33,563 nt of DNA from Plantago elongata (taxonomy: Eukaryota; Streptophyta; Magnoliopsida; Lamiales; Plantaginaceae). This document shows, piece after piece, positions 1 to 12,173 of the stretch. Numbering within the stretch: the stretch's first letter is position 1; every line of letters starts with the position of its first letter. The notes below the pieces were generated by a model. That model made no database searches. It worked only from the letters and a program-made list of their open reading frames with translations, and was not told the DNA's origin. Location of the stretch: contig JAYMSP010001306.1 of NCBI GenBank assembly GCA_036897095.1, positions 1 through 33,563 on the forward strand, written 5' to 3'. The translations under genes and the position numbers were made by a program.

Positions 1-1360
1 TTATTATACCCAGCGAACTAGACAAGTACTCTAAGGCAGGTAGAGCTCGCCACTCTACTCTACTTTCTAGCAACTCCTCTTGACATTTAGTAGTATGGCA
101 ATCTTCTTAGAAGAAGACGTGCATCATCTAGTAAATAAATCGAAATTCTGATGACTGTTTTTTTCAGAAAGTCATGCATCTATCCAATGCCGGACGTGCT
201 GAATCTGCGAAAAGTCTTAGAATTTAAGGATCTCCTTTAAGAACCCAGGGCGTGAAATCCGAAGCAAGCGAGTAAGTAAGCAGTCTAAGAAAGGTAGAAC
301 TTACCACTCTATTTTCTAGAAGACGCACAATTAGACGAATTTAAAAGCTCTAGGGAATCTCTTCTGTACCCATCATCTCTCATCTTATAAGTTACTAATA
401 TGATCGTAATTCCTCTAAGAGAACACTCGCAAAAGACTAGCAAGCCATATAGCCAGCGCGCACATTTCTAGAAGAGAGCACTTAGCCAATGCCTTCTTAC
501 AAGAGACTCGCCCCCTCTTGTGCTCTTCCTGTAAGTGAACTGAACCACAAGTTGACCAGCTCTCTAGAATGAAGTACAATAACATAGCAGATACCTTTAA
601 GAAAAAGATTCTTGTCGATCCCGAAACCAGTGTCCAGTTCTTGCCAAGCTACTGTTTATTCTCCCGCCCGTCTTAGTATTAGTAATGTCAGATTGGACGC
701 AGAGCACGTAACAGGGTAGCTCCTGATGGAAGCACATATTGAAAAGGAGTGTTAAGTCTACGCTGGAATCAGTGATCTTGGCGCCTAAATCAAGGTAGCC
801 TCTACAGGGGCAGAAGCCGTTTTTCTTTTTGGCAGCATTTTTCCTCTTTTGGAGTTTCTAGCTACATAGAATACAGCGGAGTCACTAGCCAAGGAAGTAG
901 TCAGTTTGGTTCGCGCAGATGCAGCTTTTGCCTTTCCCTTATTTTCTCTATTTGGTTCTAGGTGGATGATACCCTACTTTTGGCAGTAGCTTACTAAGTT
1001 AACGGAAAGCACAAACACAAGACTACGGCAGTTAGTATCAATCTACTAGTAAGAAGAAGCAGCTGAACGATATCAAAAGTCTGAAAGGATTCCCGTGTAT
1101 AGCAGATGTGAGTTAATAAGACATAAAAGTTCATGTCTAAGCAGCACTAGAAATAGAATGTACTGAGAAGCCGAAGCGTAGTGTTGATTCGCCAACCTTC
1201 GGGAGCTACAACGTCTGGCGTCAATACCAAGGGGCAAGGATGATGTGCAAATCTAGGTAGACAGGAGGTGAAAGTATTGGTTTAGCTTTCCGTCGAGGTG
1301 AGAAGCCTCAAGTCGGAGAAAAGTCGTTCGGTATGCATAGAATCTTACGCATATTAAAGA
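1..1360. other. Higher-GC, weakly RIP-altered segment without a gene
   Basis: This stretch is richer in G and C than most of the window: 28 of 60 bases in 1-60 and 25 of 60 in 961-1020 by hand count. It still contains CpA and TpG steps; in 961-1020 (CpA+TpG)/(ApC+GpT) is 8/10. Stops occur in all frames and no frame reaches 60 codons. A short reverse-transcriptase-like motif lies near 960-985 and is listed separately. The composition suggests either an old element that was less altered or ordinary intergenic sequence at the edge of the AT-rich block. I recognise no host gene. The right boundary is a visual estimate, where GC falls and TpA-rich sequence begins. Confidence 0.55.
890..1000 (+). 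mobile_element. Possible relic of a reverse-transcriptase domain (retroelement fossil)
   Basis: One plus-strand frame reads VDDTLLLA at about 964-987. This resembles the catalytic [YF]xDD box of reverse transcriptases, in which the two aspartates bind metal ions. It is preceded by a hydrophobic stretch (SLIFSIWF), which also suits that position in copia-type and some LINE enzymes. Nothing else in the segment could be matched, so the family (copia, gypsy or LINE) is undetermined and no ends or terminal repeats were seen. The element, if real, is clearly broken and old. A chance match is quite possible, because the core motif is only a few residues long. Confidence 0.2.
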
Positions 1361-1449
1361 CGAAATTATATGCTTTTCACTGGGCTATCAAAGACTTCAT
1401 AACTTAGTTAAGCGTGAGATACCTTGTATTCTCTACAAGAAACTCTTAG

Positions 1450-3560
1450 AGGTATATTTTGGGCGCTTTAATGCTTTATAGAAAAGCGCTCTATTAAGGC
1501 TATACCTCCCTCTTTACTTTTTCTATTATTTAGCCAAAGGGTATATAGTACTATAGGGAGAACAACACTTGACTATTATTTATTATAGAACTTATGTACT
1601 TAAGCACACTCTTGCTCTTGTATAAATAAGATATAAATTAATAAGGATGCTAAAATATAATTACGTAATAAACCTGCACCCCTTATTATATTTATATAGA
1701 AGAGTTCTCTAATAGATTATTTTATAAGCAAGGTTTACTAAGAACTCTAAGGACATCCTATTATGTAAAAGTACTCGAGGTATAAGCCCCTCTTGTTAAG
1801 TATACTAACATAGTTAAGACACCCCCTAAGTCATACACTCTATTTCTTGATAGTAATTCCTAAGTTATTTAAGTAAAGACTATAGTTCTAGCTTATTACT
1901 AAGTCAATTATTAATTAAATCTTCATTATTAAGTTTTTTATGAATAATAGCGAGCTTGCACAAGACAAGTGCCTTTTAGAGTATTAATAAAAAATACCTT
2001 ACACTTAATAAGGATGACCAATTCCTACTATAAGTTAAAGATATAGGGCACCGGGGGACTAATAGGCTTTATAATATACTTTCTTTTATCTTAAACCAAT
2101 ACTAGAAAATACCTTAATTATCTAAAGCTTCAATAGTAAACTTCATGTAGTATGTAAATGCACCCTTGCCAGTTATAGTAGAAAGTGCTATTTTATACGC
2201 GTTTATATTAATAAATATCATATTTTATAAGTAAACGTAATTGTTTCTTTAGAAATAAGAAGACTCTCTTGCATAAACATAAGTATTCTAAAGGTCAGTG
2301 ACCCTCTTCTATTATTTTAGGATAGGAGTGCCTTATCTCTTTAAGCTCTTATATTTAAAATTCTAGACTATATAGCTCTATTTTAAAAATCTATTACTTA
2401 AAAAACATCATTAAGTGACTTAAGTATAATGGACAACTCTCTAATATATAAAAGTACATAATCAGTAATATAAGAAAAGAATAGCTTACTATTTACAATC
2501 ATTTGTCAGGGAGAGAAGTACTTAGTTATATAGAGAAAAACATACTTACCTATCTTAATGACTTGCTTAGATAGAGTACTTTATGTATTAGAGAGCTCAC
2601 TATACATGACTTATAAATAAAGGGAAAGGATTACCTTAGTAGAATATATTGTGCTAAAGTATTATCTAATTTTGCAATCCTTTATACTTAAGGAGTTTTT
2701 TCTTTGTTCTCTAGTTACTGACATAGAGAGATGTCTATACTTACCCTTTAGCAAATACGCTAGTCAAACATATGATAAGTACTTTAACCTTACTAGATTA
2801 GAGAGAACTCTGTGTTATAAAAAAATTAATATTATAAGTACTAAGCTAAGTAACCACCATTTACACTAGTCATGTAGGAAAGAAAGCGTAACCATTTCTA
2901 CTTCATATTTATTAACGAAGGGCAAGGATTCCAAAGTATAAATATCTATGAAATATTACGTAATAGGTTCAACCCCTTCTTGTTAAAGCAAGAGTGATAA
3001 GTACTCCCTTCTTCACATTATACTAAGAGGTTGCCCTCTAAAACATTTGTAGTTATATAGATTACTTAGAGAGTTTTTAGATACTTGCCCAATAGATTTA
3101 CTCTAAAAACGAGAGCTTAAGATTCTAATATTTTATATAAAAAGAAAGCATACTTGTAAGGAGTTATTTACCCTTATCTTTGTCTTAGTAGGGACTTATA
3201 GAATACAGTAGTTGAGCAAGCCTCTTCCTTTATCAATGCTTTCTGAGAGAGAATACTAGACTACTTACATTTCTTAAGCCTTTTGAATAGCTAAAATATT
3301 TTAGATTATACTATTGAGTTACTTAAACCCTCCTTTCTAAGCATGGCAAGCCCCTTTAAAAGTGTGCGGTAATATCTCCTATAAAAGTTATTCACCTATC
3401 TTTTTTCAAGAAATATTTTATTTATTAAGGTTATCACTTAAGTATACTAGGAAAAATACTCCCTTATTAGCCAGACAAGCATGCCGTAGAAAAGGAGATT
3501 ACAAATAGAAATTCATCTAATCACATGAATAACCGCACAATTTAATTCCTAAAAACTAAA
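1450..3560. repeat. RIP-like AT-rich domain with decayed tandem-repeat texture (domain 1)
   Basis: This is strongly TpA-rich sequence with the surviving C and G gathered in short pyrimidine or purine runs. Pyrimidine-run clusters recur, for example near 1605, 1677, 1785, 1827, 2160, 2265 and 2300, and a run of the form agagtact lies at 2573-2580. Spacing is irregular but often near 70-80 bp. The same texture appears in three later domains. No gene is visible: a 72-codon open frame at 2651-2869 has no recognisable motif and is treated as chance. Boundaries are by eye. The repeat interpretation is an inference from recurring cores, not from an alignment. Confidence 0.4.
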
Positions 3561-6500
3561 GCAAGTATTTTTAAGTTTTAGTAATAGATTTCTATAAAAT
3601 AAATATAAAATATGGTAAGTGTAGTTCAAAAAAGATAAGAGTTAGTAAAGTTGATAACGAGGAAGAAAACTTAAGTTAAGGAATTAAAGAGGAAATGTAG
3701 TACTTTTTGTATGTTAGTATGAAATATAGATAGATAAGTTCATCGCACCTATTAAGGCTGTAAAAAGTACTTATTCGTTACCTGGTAAAATACGGATTGG
3801 TTATAAAAAAACTGACAAAGAGTAGGTATGCTACTAAGACATGTATAAAGGTTTTCTCTAGTAAAGTATACTACACTATGACTGTTATATAAATATCCAA
3901 ACTATGATATGGCTTCTAAATTACACCTTGTATCCGAATGACTTTTTATTTATAAATAATCCTATTGTCTTGGTTGGATTCTAATATTTTTTTCTGAAGA
4001 TCACTTAGGTGTGTTATAGTTTTATTTCTTCTGTTTTGTCAGAAAAATTAATATTTGTAAAAGATCTCTATAGTGTCCAAAAAGCTAGAAACTAAAGATG
4101 AATAGAAAACGGGACAATATTACTAGAATCCTACATAATTTTGTTGTTGGTATAAAGAAGTAGAAGAAATACTCTATTTATTACGCTTATATAATTAAGT
4201 AATATAAATTGATAAAGACCTTTCCCCTACTCTTGGTCAGGAATGTTTCTTTATGCTTATTTATGATATATTTTTTAGTTTAATAATCCCCAGAAATACT
4301 TAATTTCTACTAAATTGCTAAATTAGTTTACAAAGAACATTATTAAAGAAATAATGACCTTGTGAGTGAACTCGACTTATTATTTATTGTATTATAAACT
4401 TATTATATCTTAAATTAGATTATTATTATTGTATACTACATATAAGAATTTCCCTATCTATGTGTTGTTTACTCTCTGCCTAAGTTTATAAAGCTAACTA
4501 CGAGATGCTTACTGATTATCATAATTGTTTATGCCTAGTACCCTAATCCATACTAGACTCGCACTTAAAACTGTTATGTGCTTTAACACTTAATATAAAT
4601 ATTACATGCTTAAGGATAAAGGTATAAAAATCAAATTAAACTTTCATAAAGATTATACATTCATTTTTTATATCATATCTAGGGTATAAATTCTTAATAC
4701 TCAGATAAATACTAAACTTAGCATAACAAGGTATGAACACAAAAATGGTACTAACCAAAAGATTTGTTGTTAACCTGGGTAAGAAAGAGCCTAAACTACA
4801 AAAAAGTTTTCCCTGACTTTACCTTTATACTTTATAAGAGCCTATCACTCTACTTATGTACTTTTCACTTCATTTGGTACACTACCCGCTAAGGATGTAC
4901 TTATACTACATTTTTTTGTACTACTCTTTATAGTTTATACTGGATTACCTAGTATTTCTCCTAAACCTAAATAGGACTCACAGAAATGAATACATAAAAC
5001 CACTCTATTCTTATATAATTTCGTAGCGTAAAAAATATTTGTGGCTTGCTTTCCTTAGTTATTGTTGTACTACATTAATATTCATTAAGGAACTCACTAC
5101 TATGATAGAGAAAGAATATAAAAGCGAAGTATAGATAGAATACATATCAACTTTACAAATATTTTAGTGATCGAGCAAAAAACAGTAAACTAACTAGTAA
5201 TGTAAGTCGGAGTCATTAAAATTATGTGAAGTATAAAAGCGTGTTACTAAGTTGTTTAGGGCGTATAGACTAAAAAGGCTATAACATATAACAATAAAGT
5301 GTTTGACCTAGACTTTCTTCTAGCAGTGCTTACATACTTAGGTTATACATATAACTATATTCAATAACGTACTCTAATCGATTCTATAGGTTTAAACATA
5401 CTAACTTATTAGAGTCTTAACGAAGTGCTTTGTCGTAAGGTAATACAAAATAACTTTATACTAAGTTAATAGAGAGTTAGCTTGTAACTTAGACAACAGG
5501 TATTTAAACTCAACTCACAGTAGGAAAAAAATCTTCTATTATTTATTATATGTTCTTCTATACCAGGATAAGATATATAATTAAACACCAAACAAAGTAC
5601 GCATGATGACTACTATAAATTAAATTATTACTGAAGTAGATATAACACTCTATAAACATAGAATTATTTACTAATATAATTCCTTAGAAAATACTATAAG
5701 GGAAACTCTCTTTTTATAACTTCTTAATACGTTTCTGACTGACCAGACTTTTTTTTAAGCATAATTAACTCATTCATTAAAGTAAAATACTAGAATTGGA
5801 CATGTAAAGTACTATGATATAAAAGACCTTATAACAAGAATTTATGCAATACATAACATATTCAAGGAACTCCTCCTAACTATAAGAACCTAATTGGACT
5901 TATAAATGATCTTCGAAATAAAAGTAATTAAATATTCTATAGTATACGAAGTGTATTTTACTCTATATCTACTAAGATTTATTAAAAATAGTAAAGAACT
6001 ACTACATATACTACAATGGCTACAAAGTTCACTAAGTAAGAGGTTGCTACTATGTATATATAAACACTAAAGTATAATTCTTTAGATACATAGATCTTAC
6101 TACAAGTGCTTATTATACTCTATCCATGCACTTTTTTAAAAATATAGAATGTTCCTAAATTTATGGTATACTCTATAGTGACTAAAGGGGTAAGGTATAT
6201 AAATCCAGTTAGAAGTAATCTAAAATGCTTACATTTTGTTTTTTGCAAAAACTCGGGCATAATAGTAAGGTTCTAAAAATAACTAAGAACTGTAGAAGTA
6301 TTCATGAGTAAGATAGCTTAGATATATCTATACTTTATAAATAAAGTACTTATGTCTTTGTTTTGTCTCATATCATAACCAAGTTCTCGTCTTTTTTTTT
6401 TTAGTTTCTTATTTAAGTTCTCTTACGCACTATGATAATACCTTCACTTCGTTTTCTAGCTTGCATATAATAATTGGGTCTTCTCTAACAATCCTATATT

Positions 6501-6650
6501 TCGTTAGTACAATTAAAGTTATATAGATATGTCTTTTATATTGGATTTTAAATCTATCTACATTTAAGTACTTCACTATAACAACTACTAAAGCGTATTA
6601 CTAAATTACTTAATAGAGGGACACCTTAATACACAACACAAGTACGCATA
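3560..6650. other. AT-rich, gene-empty stretch
   Basis: I see no gene, RNA or clear repeat in these 3.1 kb. The sequence is AT-rich and stop-rich in all frames, with no open frame of 60 codons. It differs from its neighbours in keeping more CpA and TpG and in lacking the regular purine/pyrimidine cores. It may be an older or differently derived transposon remnant, but no terminal repeat or protein motif supports a family. A T run of about 14 bases lies near 6390-6402. Limits are by eye. Confidence 0.45.
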
Positions 6651-9244
6651 GATTATTTGTCTGAATAATAGTTTCAAAGAAATTTTAGGCATTGGTAAGA
6701 GTAAACTTATATAGAGAGATTAGGAAGTTTCCTATAGGATTTTACTACAAGGTGTGCAGCTAGTTTACTAATTAGTGGTTCTTCTTTTACTTTTAAAAGG
6801 GCGCTAGGTATACTCTAGACTATACTAAGTAGTCTAATATACTCAAGAGGATAGTTAAGACTCAAGCATAGTTTATATGACTAGTACTCTATGACATAAG
6901 GTACTCCATGAAGTGATATAGCGTAACTAATTTACAATTGAAAAAGGACTTTCTCTTTCTTCTATAAAAAGAGTACTTCTCCCTTCAATATATAGTAATC
7001 CAAGTGTTTACTTTATAAAGTTTATAAGATTCACTAATTATTCGTTAAAGTGGGACTTTAATAGAAGCTTATGACTTAGGAAAACTTAATTTATATACGA
7101 GTCACAAACTACCCATTTAAGGTGCCTTTTACTTATTATACTTATAGTACTTTATTAATATAAACATGGGGAATAGCTAGTGAATATAATTATTTATCTT
7201 AATTCTAATAATTAAATTATGAGTAAGAAAGTATTTCATTAATGCAATAAAATCTTTTTAAGCTAGAGTAAATTAAGGGTGAATACCCTCTCTTTAGTAT
7301 AGTTCTATTTTATATACAAAGTAATTAAAGTATTCTCCTAATGTAAGTTCTTCTGTAAAATTATACACAACTATAAGGGTAAAGGAAAGCGTCTTTTCTC
7401 AATACTTTATCTTTTATTATAATAAAAGAAGAGATCAAGTACACGTAGTATATCTTAGACAATTCTTAATTTAAGTAAATAAGTCTAAGTCATTTTTTAT
7501 AATCTTATTAGTATTCTGCAGTTACTTGGCAAAGTCTAAGAGTATATTTAATTTGATGGGCAAGGGGGCCGCTATCTTCTTTTTTGGTATACATACTAGT
7601 TACTAGAAATGCTTTTGTAAATACTGTCTTACTACATCTTTTTCTAAAGTGTTTGCTACAGGAGTTACTATTAATAGTAACTGACCCACATTTTATTTTC
7701 CTTTTTCACTTACAATTTTACATTAGGTACAAGAAGGAGACTGCCTTTGCTCACTATATAAGTTGGATATTTTAAAGAGGCATACTAGAGGTAATAACTA
7801 TTAAGGCTCAATTATTATTCTATTACCAGTACTCTAACATAAGAGGGCACTCTAAGTCTTTATTTAGTGTATAAGAGAAGGACTAGTAAAATAACTTAAG
7901 GCTTTAGTAATTATCAAAATACTTATATAATATAGAGCATACTTAAATGCTCTCTTTCCTATATAAGAAGGATCCTTACTAACTCTTGGGGTGGGGCAAA
8001 GTTTCATCTGATTTTTAATTATTTAAAAACTTTATCACAAAATTATTGTAATTGAGACAGTTCTTAATAGAATATAATAGCGTAAGAATTACATTTTTAC
8101 TTATCTATTTAAGGGTTATGAGGGAGGTAGTTACATCTCTTTACTTAAAAAGATTGCTTAAAATTTATAGTAAAGCTTATATACTAGATACTAGCACACT
8201 TCTATTTAATTATTTCATTGTACTGGGTGTTAGTGAGTTAAGATGCACCCCATTAGGGGGTATACTATGAAATAGTTAAGGGTTAAACTATCATAAAGAT
8301 ACGTAGGAAGGAGCACTCTTATACTCTGCAGTTAGTTATTTTCTTTCCTAGTTTATCCATAGTTTATTAAATTTTTAGATAATACTTAAATACTTTAAAT
8401 AGAAGTATAAAGGATACACGCGCCTCTTCTTATTAAGCAAGCAGTTATATTTTTTATAAGAATAAGTATACTCTTCCTCCTATTATATCTATCTTTTAGA
8501 TCTATTATAGAATTGCGCCTATAATAAATAAGCAAGTATAAAGCTTTTAAGTACTCATGACATAAAACTAAAATATTATAAGGGAAAATAGTAATAAATC
8601 ATTTTATACTTGCAAAGTCTTGATTATACAAGTAGTGCACAGTATATTCTTCCCATTCAAGGGACAGGCTTTACTTTTTGGGCTAATGATAATAAAGATA
8701 CCTAACCCCATCCATATCTATTTATAAAAAGTACACCAGAGTTTCCCTCTAACTTACACTAAATAATAATCATTTAGATAATTTGATAATACTCTCAAAC
8801 TATTCTAAGGGCACTCTTAATTAGAACAAGACTCTTTTTTATAGTATATATAATAGGAAAATGACCCTGCACATGATAGAAGAACACATTAGAACCCTTA
8901 AAAAGAGCACTGTAGGAGGCTACATGCATTCCTTGAATTCTTTTTAGAAAAATGTATTCCCTCTAAAGTATTTAGCATAGTTTTTTATAAAAAAGTACTG
9001 GTTATTAACTAAGTCTAGTGTTAGAGTACCCCTTCACTTAGAGGATATCTTTTTATGTTATGTTAGATAAGAGTATGCCACATCCCTTTAAATTTATAGG
9101 AGAGTATACATAAGTACTTAAAAGAGGAATAAAATGCTTGAAATAGACTTTGTGTAGTACATCATAGATGTATCTTTAAAGATTTTTTTATGTATAAGAT
9201 CTAGTCTTACTAATTATTTATTTAATAATAGGGAGAGTGTACAC

Positions 9245-9265
9245 TTACTTTTTATAAAAAAGTAA
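9245..9265. repeat. Inverted repeat, 9-bp arms
   Basis: The arms TTACTTTTT and AAAAAGTAA pair perfectly around a 3-base centre. Related poly-T/poly-A palindromes occur at 8981-8994 and 29895-29908 (both TTTTTTATAAAAAA) and at 10371-10388. They may be copies of one part of a decayed repeat unit, though AT-rich DNA produces such palindromes easily. Confidence 0.6.
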
Positions 9266-9709
9266 TTCTATAATAATCTATTATTTAAGTACTTTCTCAT
9301 TACTAGGTATTCCAATAAATGCTTAAGGAGGGAATCTTTATATACCCTTTTCAAATATGAACTAAGATATAAACCTTCTCTTACATATTAAAGTATTTAT
9401 AATAGAGTAATATCTATAAGCAACGCATTTACGAGAGATTATTAGTGTCTCTTAAGATAATTTAGGCAATATTTCTGAAGTCTTGATTATTAACTAATTA
9501 TAAGGAAAGCAACCTTTTATTTCTTGCTTATTTAATATAAGAGATGTTTTAATACCTTCCTAAAATGGATTTTCTAAGCTTCTTCTAAAGATGCACTACT
9601 TCATTCACAGGGAATTTCCTGTAGAGTCATTTTAAATCCATTCTTTAAGGCATAGGATTAAGTAAATATTCTAGTTATGCTTATCATTAAGTACTTCACT
9701 CTTTTAATT

Positions 9710-9730
9710 ATATCTTCTTGAAGAAGGTAT
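9710..9730. repeat. Near-perfect palindrome, 10-bp arms
   Basis: The arms ATATCTTCTT and AAGAAGGTAT pair around a single central G with one T/C difference. A DNA-level palindrome is certain; any function is unknown. Confidence 0.6.
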
Positions 9731-10370
9731 TAAGAGATAAGAAGGAACTACTCTCCTACAGCCCTGGTTACTTTTATTATTGTGAGAAGTATAGTATAGG
9801 CTCCTTTAGTAAGATATCTAATTTACTATATGAAAGGAGGGGTACTAGCTCTTAAGTCTAATTCATTTAAATGCTTCATTAAAAAGATATTTGTTATAGC
9901 GGGATTAAAATTATTAAAATTTAAGTAATGATCAGTAATATTATTTCCTGGGAAATAAAAAGGGAAGTATATCTTTTCTCCAAAGCGCAGGTATTTGTTA
10001 GGGTACTTTTCCCTTACATAGTTTTAATTATATTAAAGTATAACTTTATAATATAAATATAGTGTAATAAGGGATTCCTTTTTAATAAAGCACAGAGTTA
10101 CATAGGAAATCAAGAGAATAAGACTTATCATTTTGCTCTTTTAAAAACTCATTAAGGGTTAAGCTCTCTATGTTAATTTTTAAGTACTTATGAATATAAG
10201 TAACTAAGAAGTTCTTACATAAGTGCTACTTACTAGTAAATAAAGGGTAGAGCTTCCTTTTACTATAACTCTTTAAGAGAGCAAATGAAAGTGTTTGCTA
10301 TAATATAATTATATCCTATATAAAGAGAGTACTCCTAGCCTGGTGAGGCATTTAGAGGGTAGTACGGCCT

Positions 10371-10388
10371 TTATTTTTATAAAAATAA
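10371..10388. repeat. Perfect 18-bp palindrome
   Basis: TTATTTTTA is followed directly by its reverse complement TAAAAATAA. It lies just after a core of the periodic family (10355-10370), as does a similar palindrome after the core near 9235. This suggests that it may belong to the repeat unit. Confidence 0.6.
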
Positions 10389-11567
10389 GATAGAATGGGT
10401 TGTTTCTTACCTAATAATTTATTAAATAAACATGTAATAGCACAAGAATATATTTAGTAACTTAGTCATTACTGTATCTAATAAGTAGTGTTCCTTACTA
10501 ACATTTTTATAAAGAGTAATTTATGTTTCCTTTTTAATAAATGTTAGTTCTTAACATAAACGCCCTCTTAAAACGATTCTATAGCTTACGAAAGAAGGGG
10601 GTTATAGTTATCTGACCCTAGTCAAGTACTAGTTATTAAACAAGAAATAAGTTATGGATTATGCACTTCTTCCCAGAATAAATGTGCCGTAAATGGAATA
10701 ATTCTCTAGAAAAGTATTTTAATAAATATAGCATGTTTTAATAAGGAGCACGTTCCTTCTCTTTAATATACAAGTCATTACTTTTAATACGTGTGACTTA
10801 AGCATGCACTTTATGGAGCACTATTACTAAAGAGTAGGGGAGTCTTATCTTACTCTTCTTCACCAAGCAGTGAAACATTATTTAAAGAGGTGTAGTTAAG
10901 GAGGTGTTTTCTTATATTTTATAGAACTTATATTTATTAAGATTAATTATGAGTCACTAATAATTGTAACTTAAGTATGTTAGATAAAGATAGCTCTTCC
11001 TCCTCTAAGCGTTCTCCCCTAGAGTTATCACTTAAAAATTCAAAGTAAATAGAGACTCTTAGATGTACGATATATTTTATGAATAAATATATTGCTATAA
11101 CAACTAGATAATTGAGAGCATTATATAAGGGAGTCCTCTTTATTAAAATGACTTACTCTCTAAGTATAATTAATTATAAGGCCTAACTATATTTATAACT
11201 GTAGAAAAGTCTTTACCCTTTCTCATAAATATGGGTATTCTAAGACATAAGTATAACAATATGTCTTCACTCTTGGCAAAATAGAAAGGAATTTTTAAAG
11301 AAAGGTGCAAGATAAGGGAACTCTCTTTCTATAAAACTTATTTATGCAGTATAATTAAGATAATTATTACTTAATGAGAGCAAAGAATCTATTATAAAGA
11401 CTAGATAAGCGCATACATAAATATGTCTTATTAACTCTCGTAAATTAAAAATCTAAATATATGGGAACTATGGGTACTAAGGAAAGCGCCTTTTAGTCTT
11501 ACATACTTATTAGAACATATTTACGTTACCTAGCGTATTTTAGTACATGAGATAGTTTACCCATAGA

Positions 11568-11603
11568 CAGTTACTAATATATATATATATATATTGGTAA
11601 CTG
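11568..11603. repeat. 36-bp palindrome with an alternating AT centre
   Basis: The arms are 18 bp each: CAGTTACTAATATATATA on the left and TATATATATTGGTAACTG on the right. They are exact reverse complements except at one position, where the left arm has TAAT and the complement of the right arm has CAAT. That single difference is a CpA to TpA change, the RIP signature. The centre is an uninterrupted alternating AT tract (11577-11594). It could extrude as a cruciform or be the footprint of a small inverted-repeat element; no function can be assigned. Confidence 0.8.
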
Positions 11604-11697
11604 AGGAGGAAAGTAAAGGCAAAGGTATCCTACGTAATCCCTATTTATTAAAAACTATATTAGTAGCACACTTTTATAATAAAGCGAAAGGGTATCC

Positions 11698-11726
11698 TAA
11701 TTTATTTATCTAAGATAAATAAATTA
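11698..11726. repeat. Perfect inverted repeat, 13-bp arms
   Basis: TAATTTATTTATC and GATAAATAAATTA are exact reverse complements separated by TAA. The right arm overlaps the first five bases of the 85-bp direct repeat that starts at 11722. No run of T follows and there is no neighbouring gene, so a terminator role is not supported. Confidence 0.75.
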
Positions 11727-11891
11727 AATCTTGTATAAAGCATCTTCTTCTATTTTATAAATGGTTAACTCCTCTCTAATAAATATTAGTGGGGATAGAT
11801 ACATACAATTAAATCTTGTATAAGTATAGGTCGATATTATATAAATGAAAATATAGTATAAGATAATAGTATAATATACCCCTTGTGCATA
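11722..11891 (+). repeat. Two tandem 85-bp direct repeats
   Basis: A 17-base sequence, AATTAAATCTTGTATAA, occurs exactly at 11722-11738 and again at 11807-11823, 85 bp apart. The copies also share TATAAATG at nearly the same internal offset (11756-11763 and 11840-11847; offsets 34 and 33). The remaining bases have diverged strongly. This is the best direct evidence that the domain was built from tandem units about 80 bp long. It is not possible to say by eye which core of the wider periodic family each copy contains. Confidence 0.65.
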
Positions 11892-12153
11892 CCATAGCAT
11901 AGAATAGGCTAAACCACAAATGAGCTTAACATGTTTCCTTGTCTATATCCTATAAGAGTACTTAATACACTATACAATTTGTGAGTTATACCTGCCCTCT
12001 TGTCTTACCCTTTGAATCATTACTCACAAAGTTGTTTGCCTTTCTCTTACATTTTATAGTATATTCCCTTGCTAAATACAAGAAAAGCTGAGTCTTATAA
12101 CACGAGACATAATCTAGCACAACTATGTCTTAGTGTTACTAAGTAGAGGCCCT

Positions 12154-12173
12154 ATAAAATATATATATTTTAT
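12154..12173. repeat. Perfect 20-bp AT palindrome
   Basis: The sequence ATAAAATATATATATTTTAT equals its own reverse complement. Composition alone makes such palindromes fairly likely here, so no function is proposed. Confidence 0.6.

Noticed and set aside
2651-2869. 72-codon open frame on the plus strand
   Set aside because: No recognisable motif, AT-driven residue composition (rich in L, Y, K, S), inside a RIP-like domain; best explained by chance.
7584-8270. Two open frames of 63 and 72 codons (7584-7775, 8052-8270)
   Set aside because: Hydrophobic low-information peptides with no family motif, lying in the periodic AT-rich domain; no start context or neighbouring gene supports them.
8270-8285. 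TTAAGGGTTAA, telomere-like
   Set aside because: A single occurrence with no tandem TTAGGG repeats; it is part of the purine-run texture.
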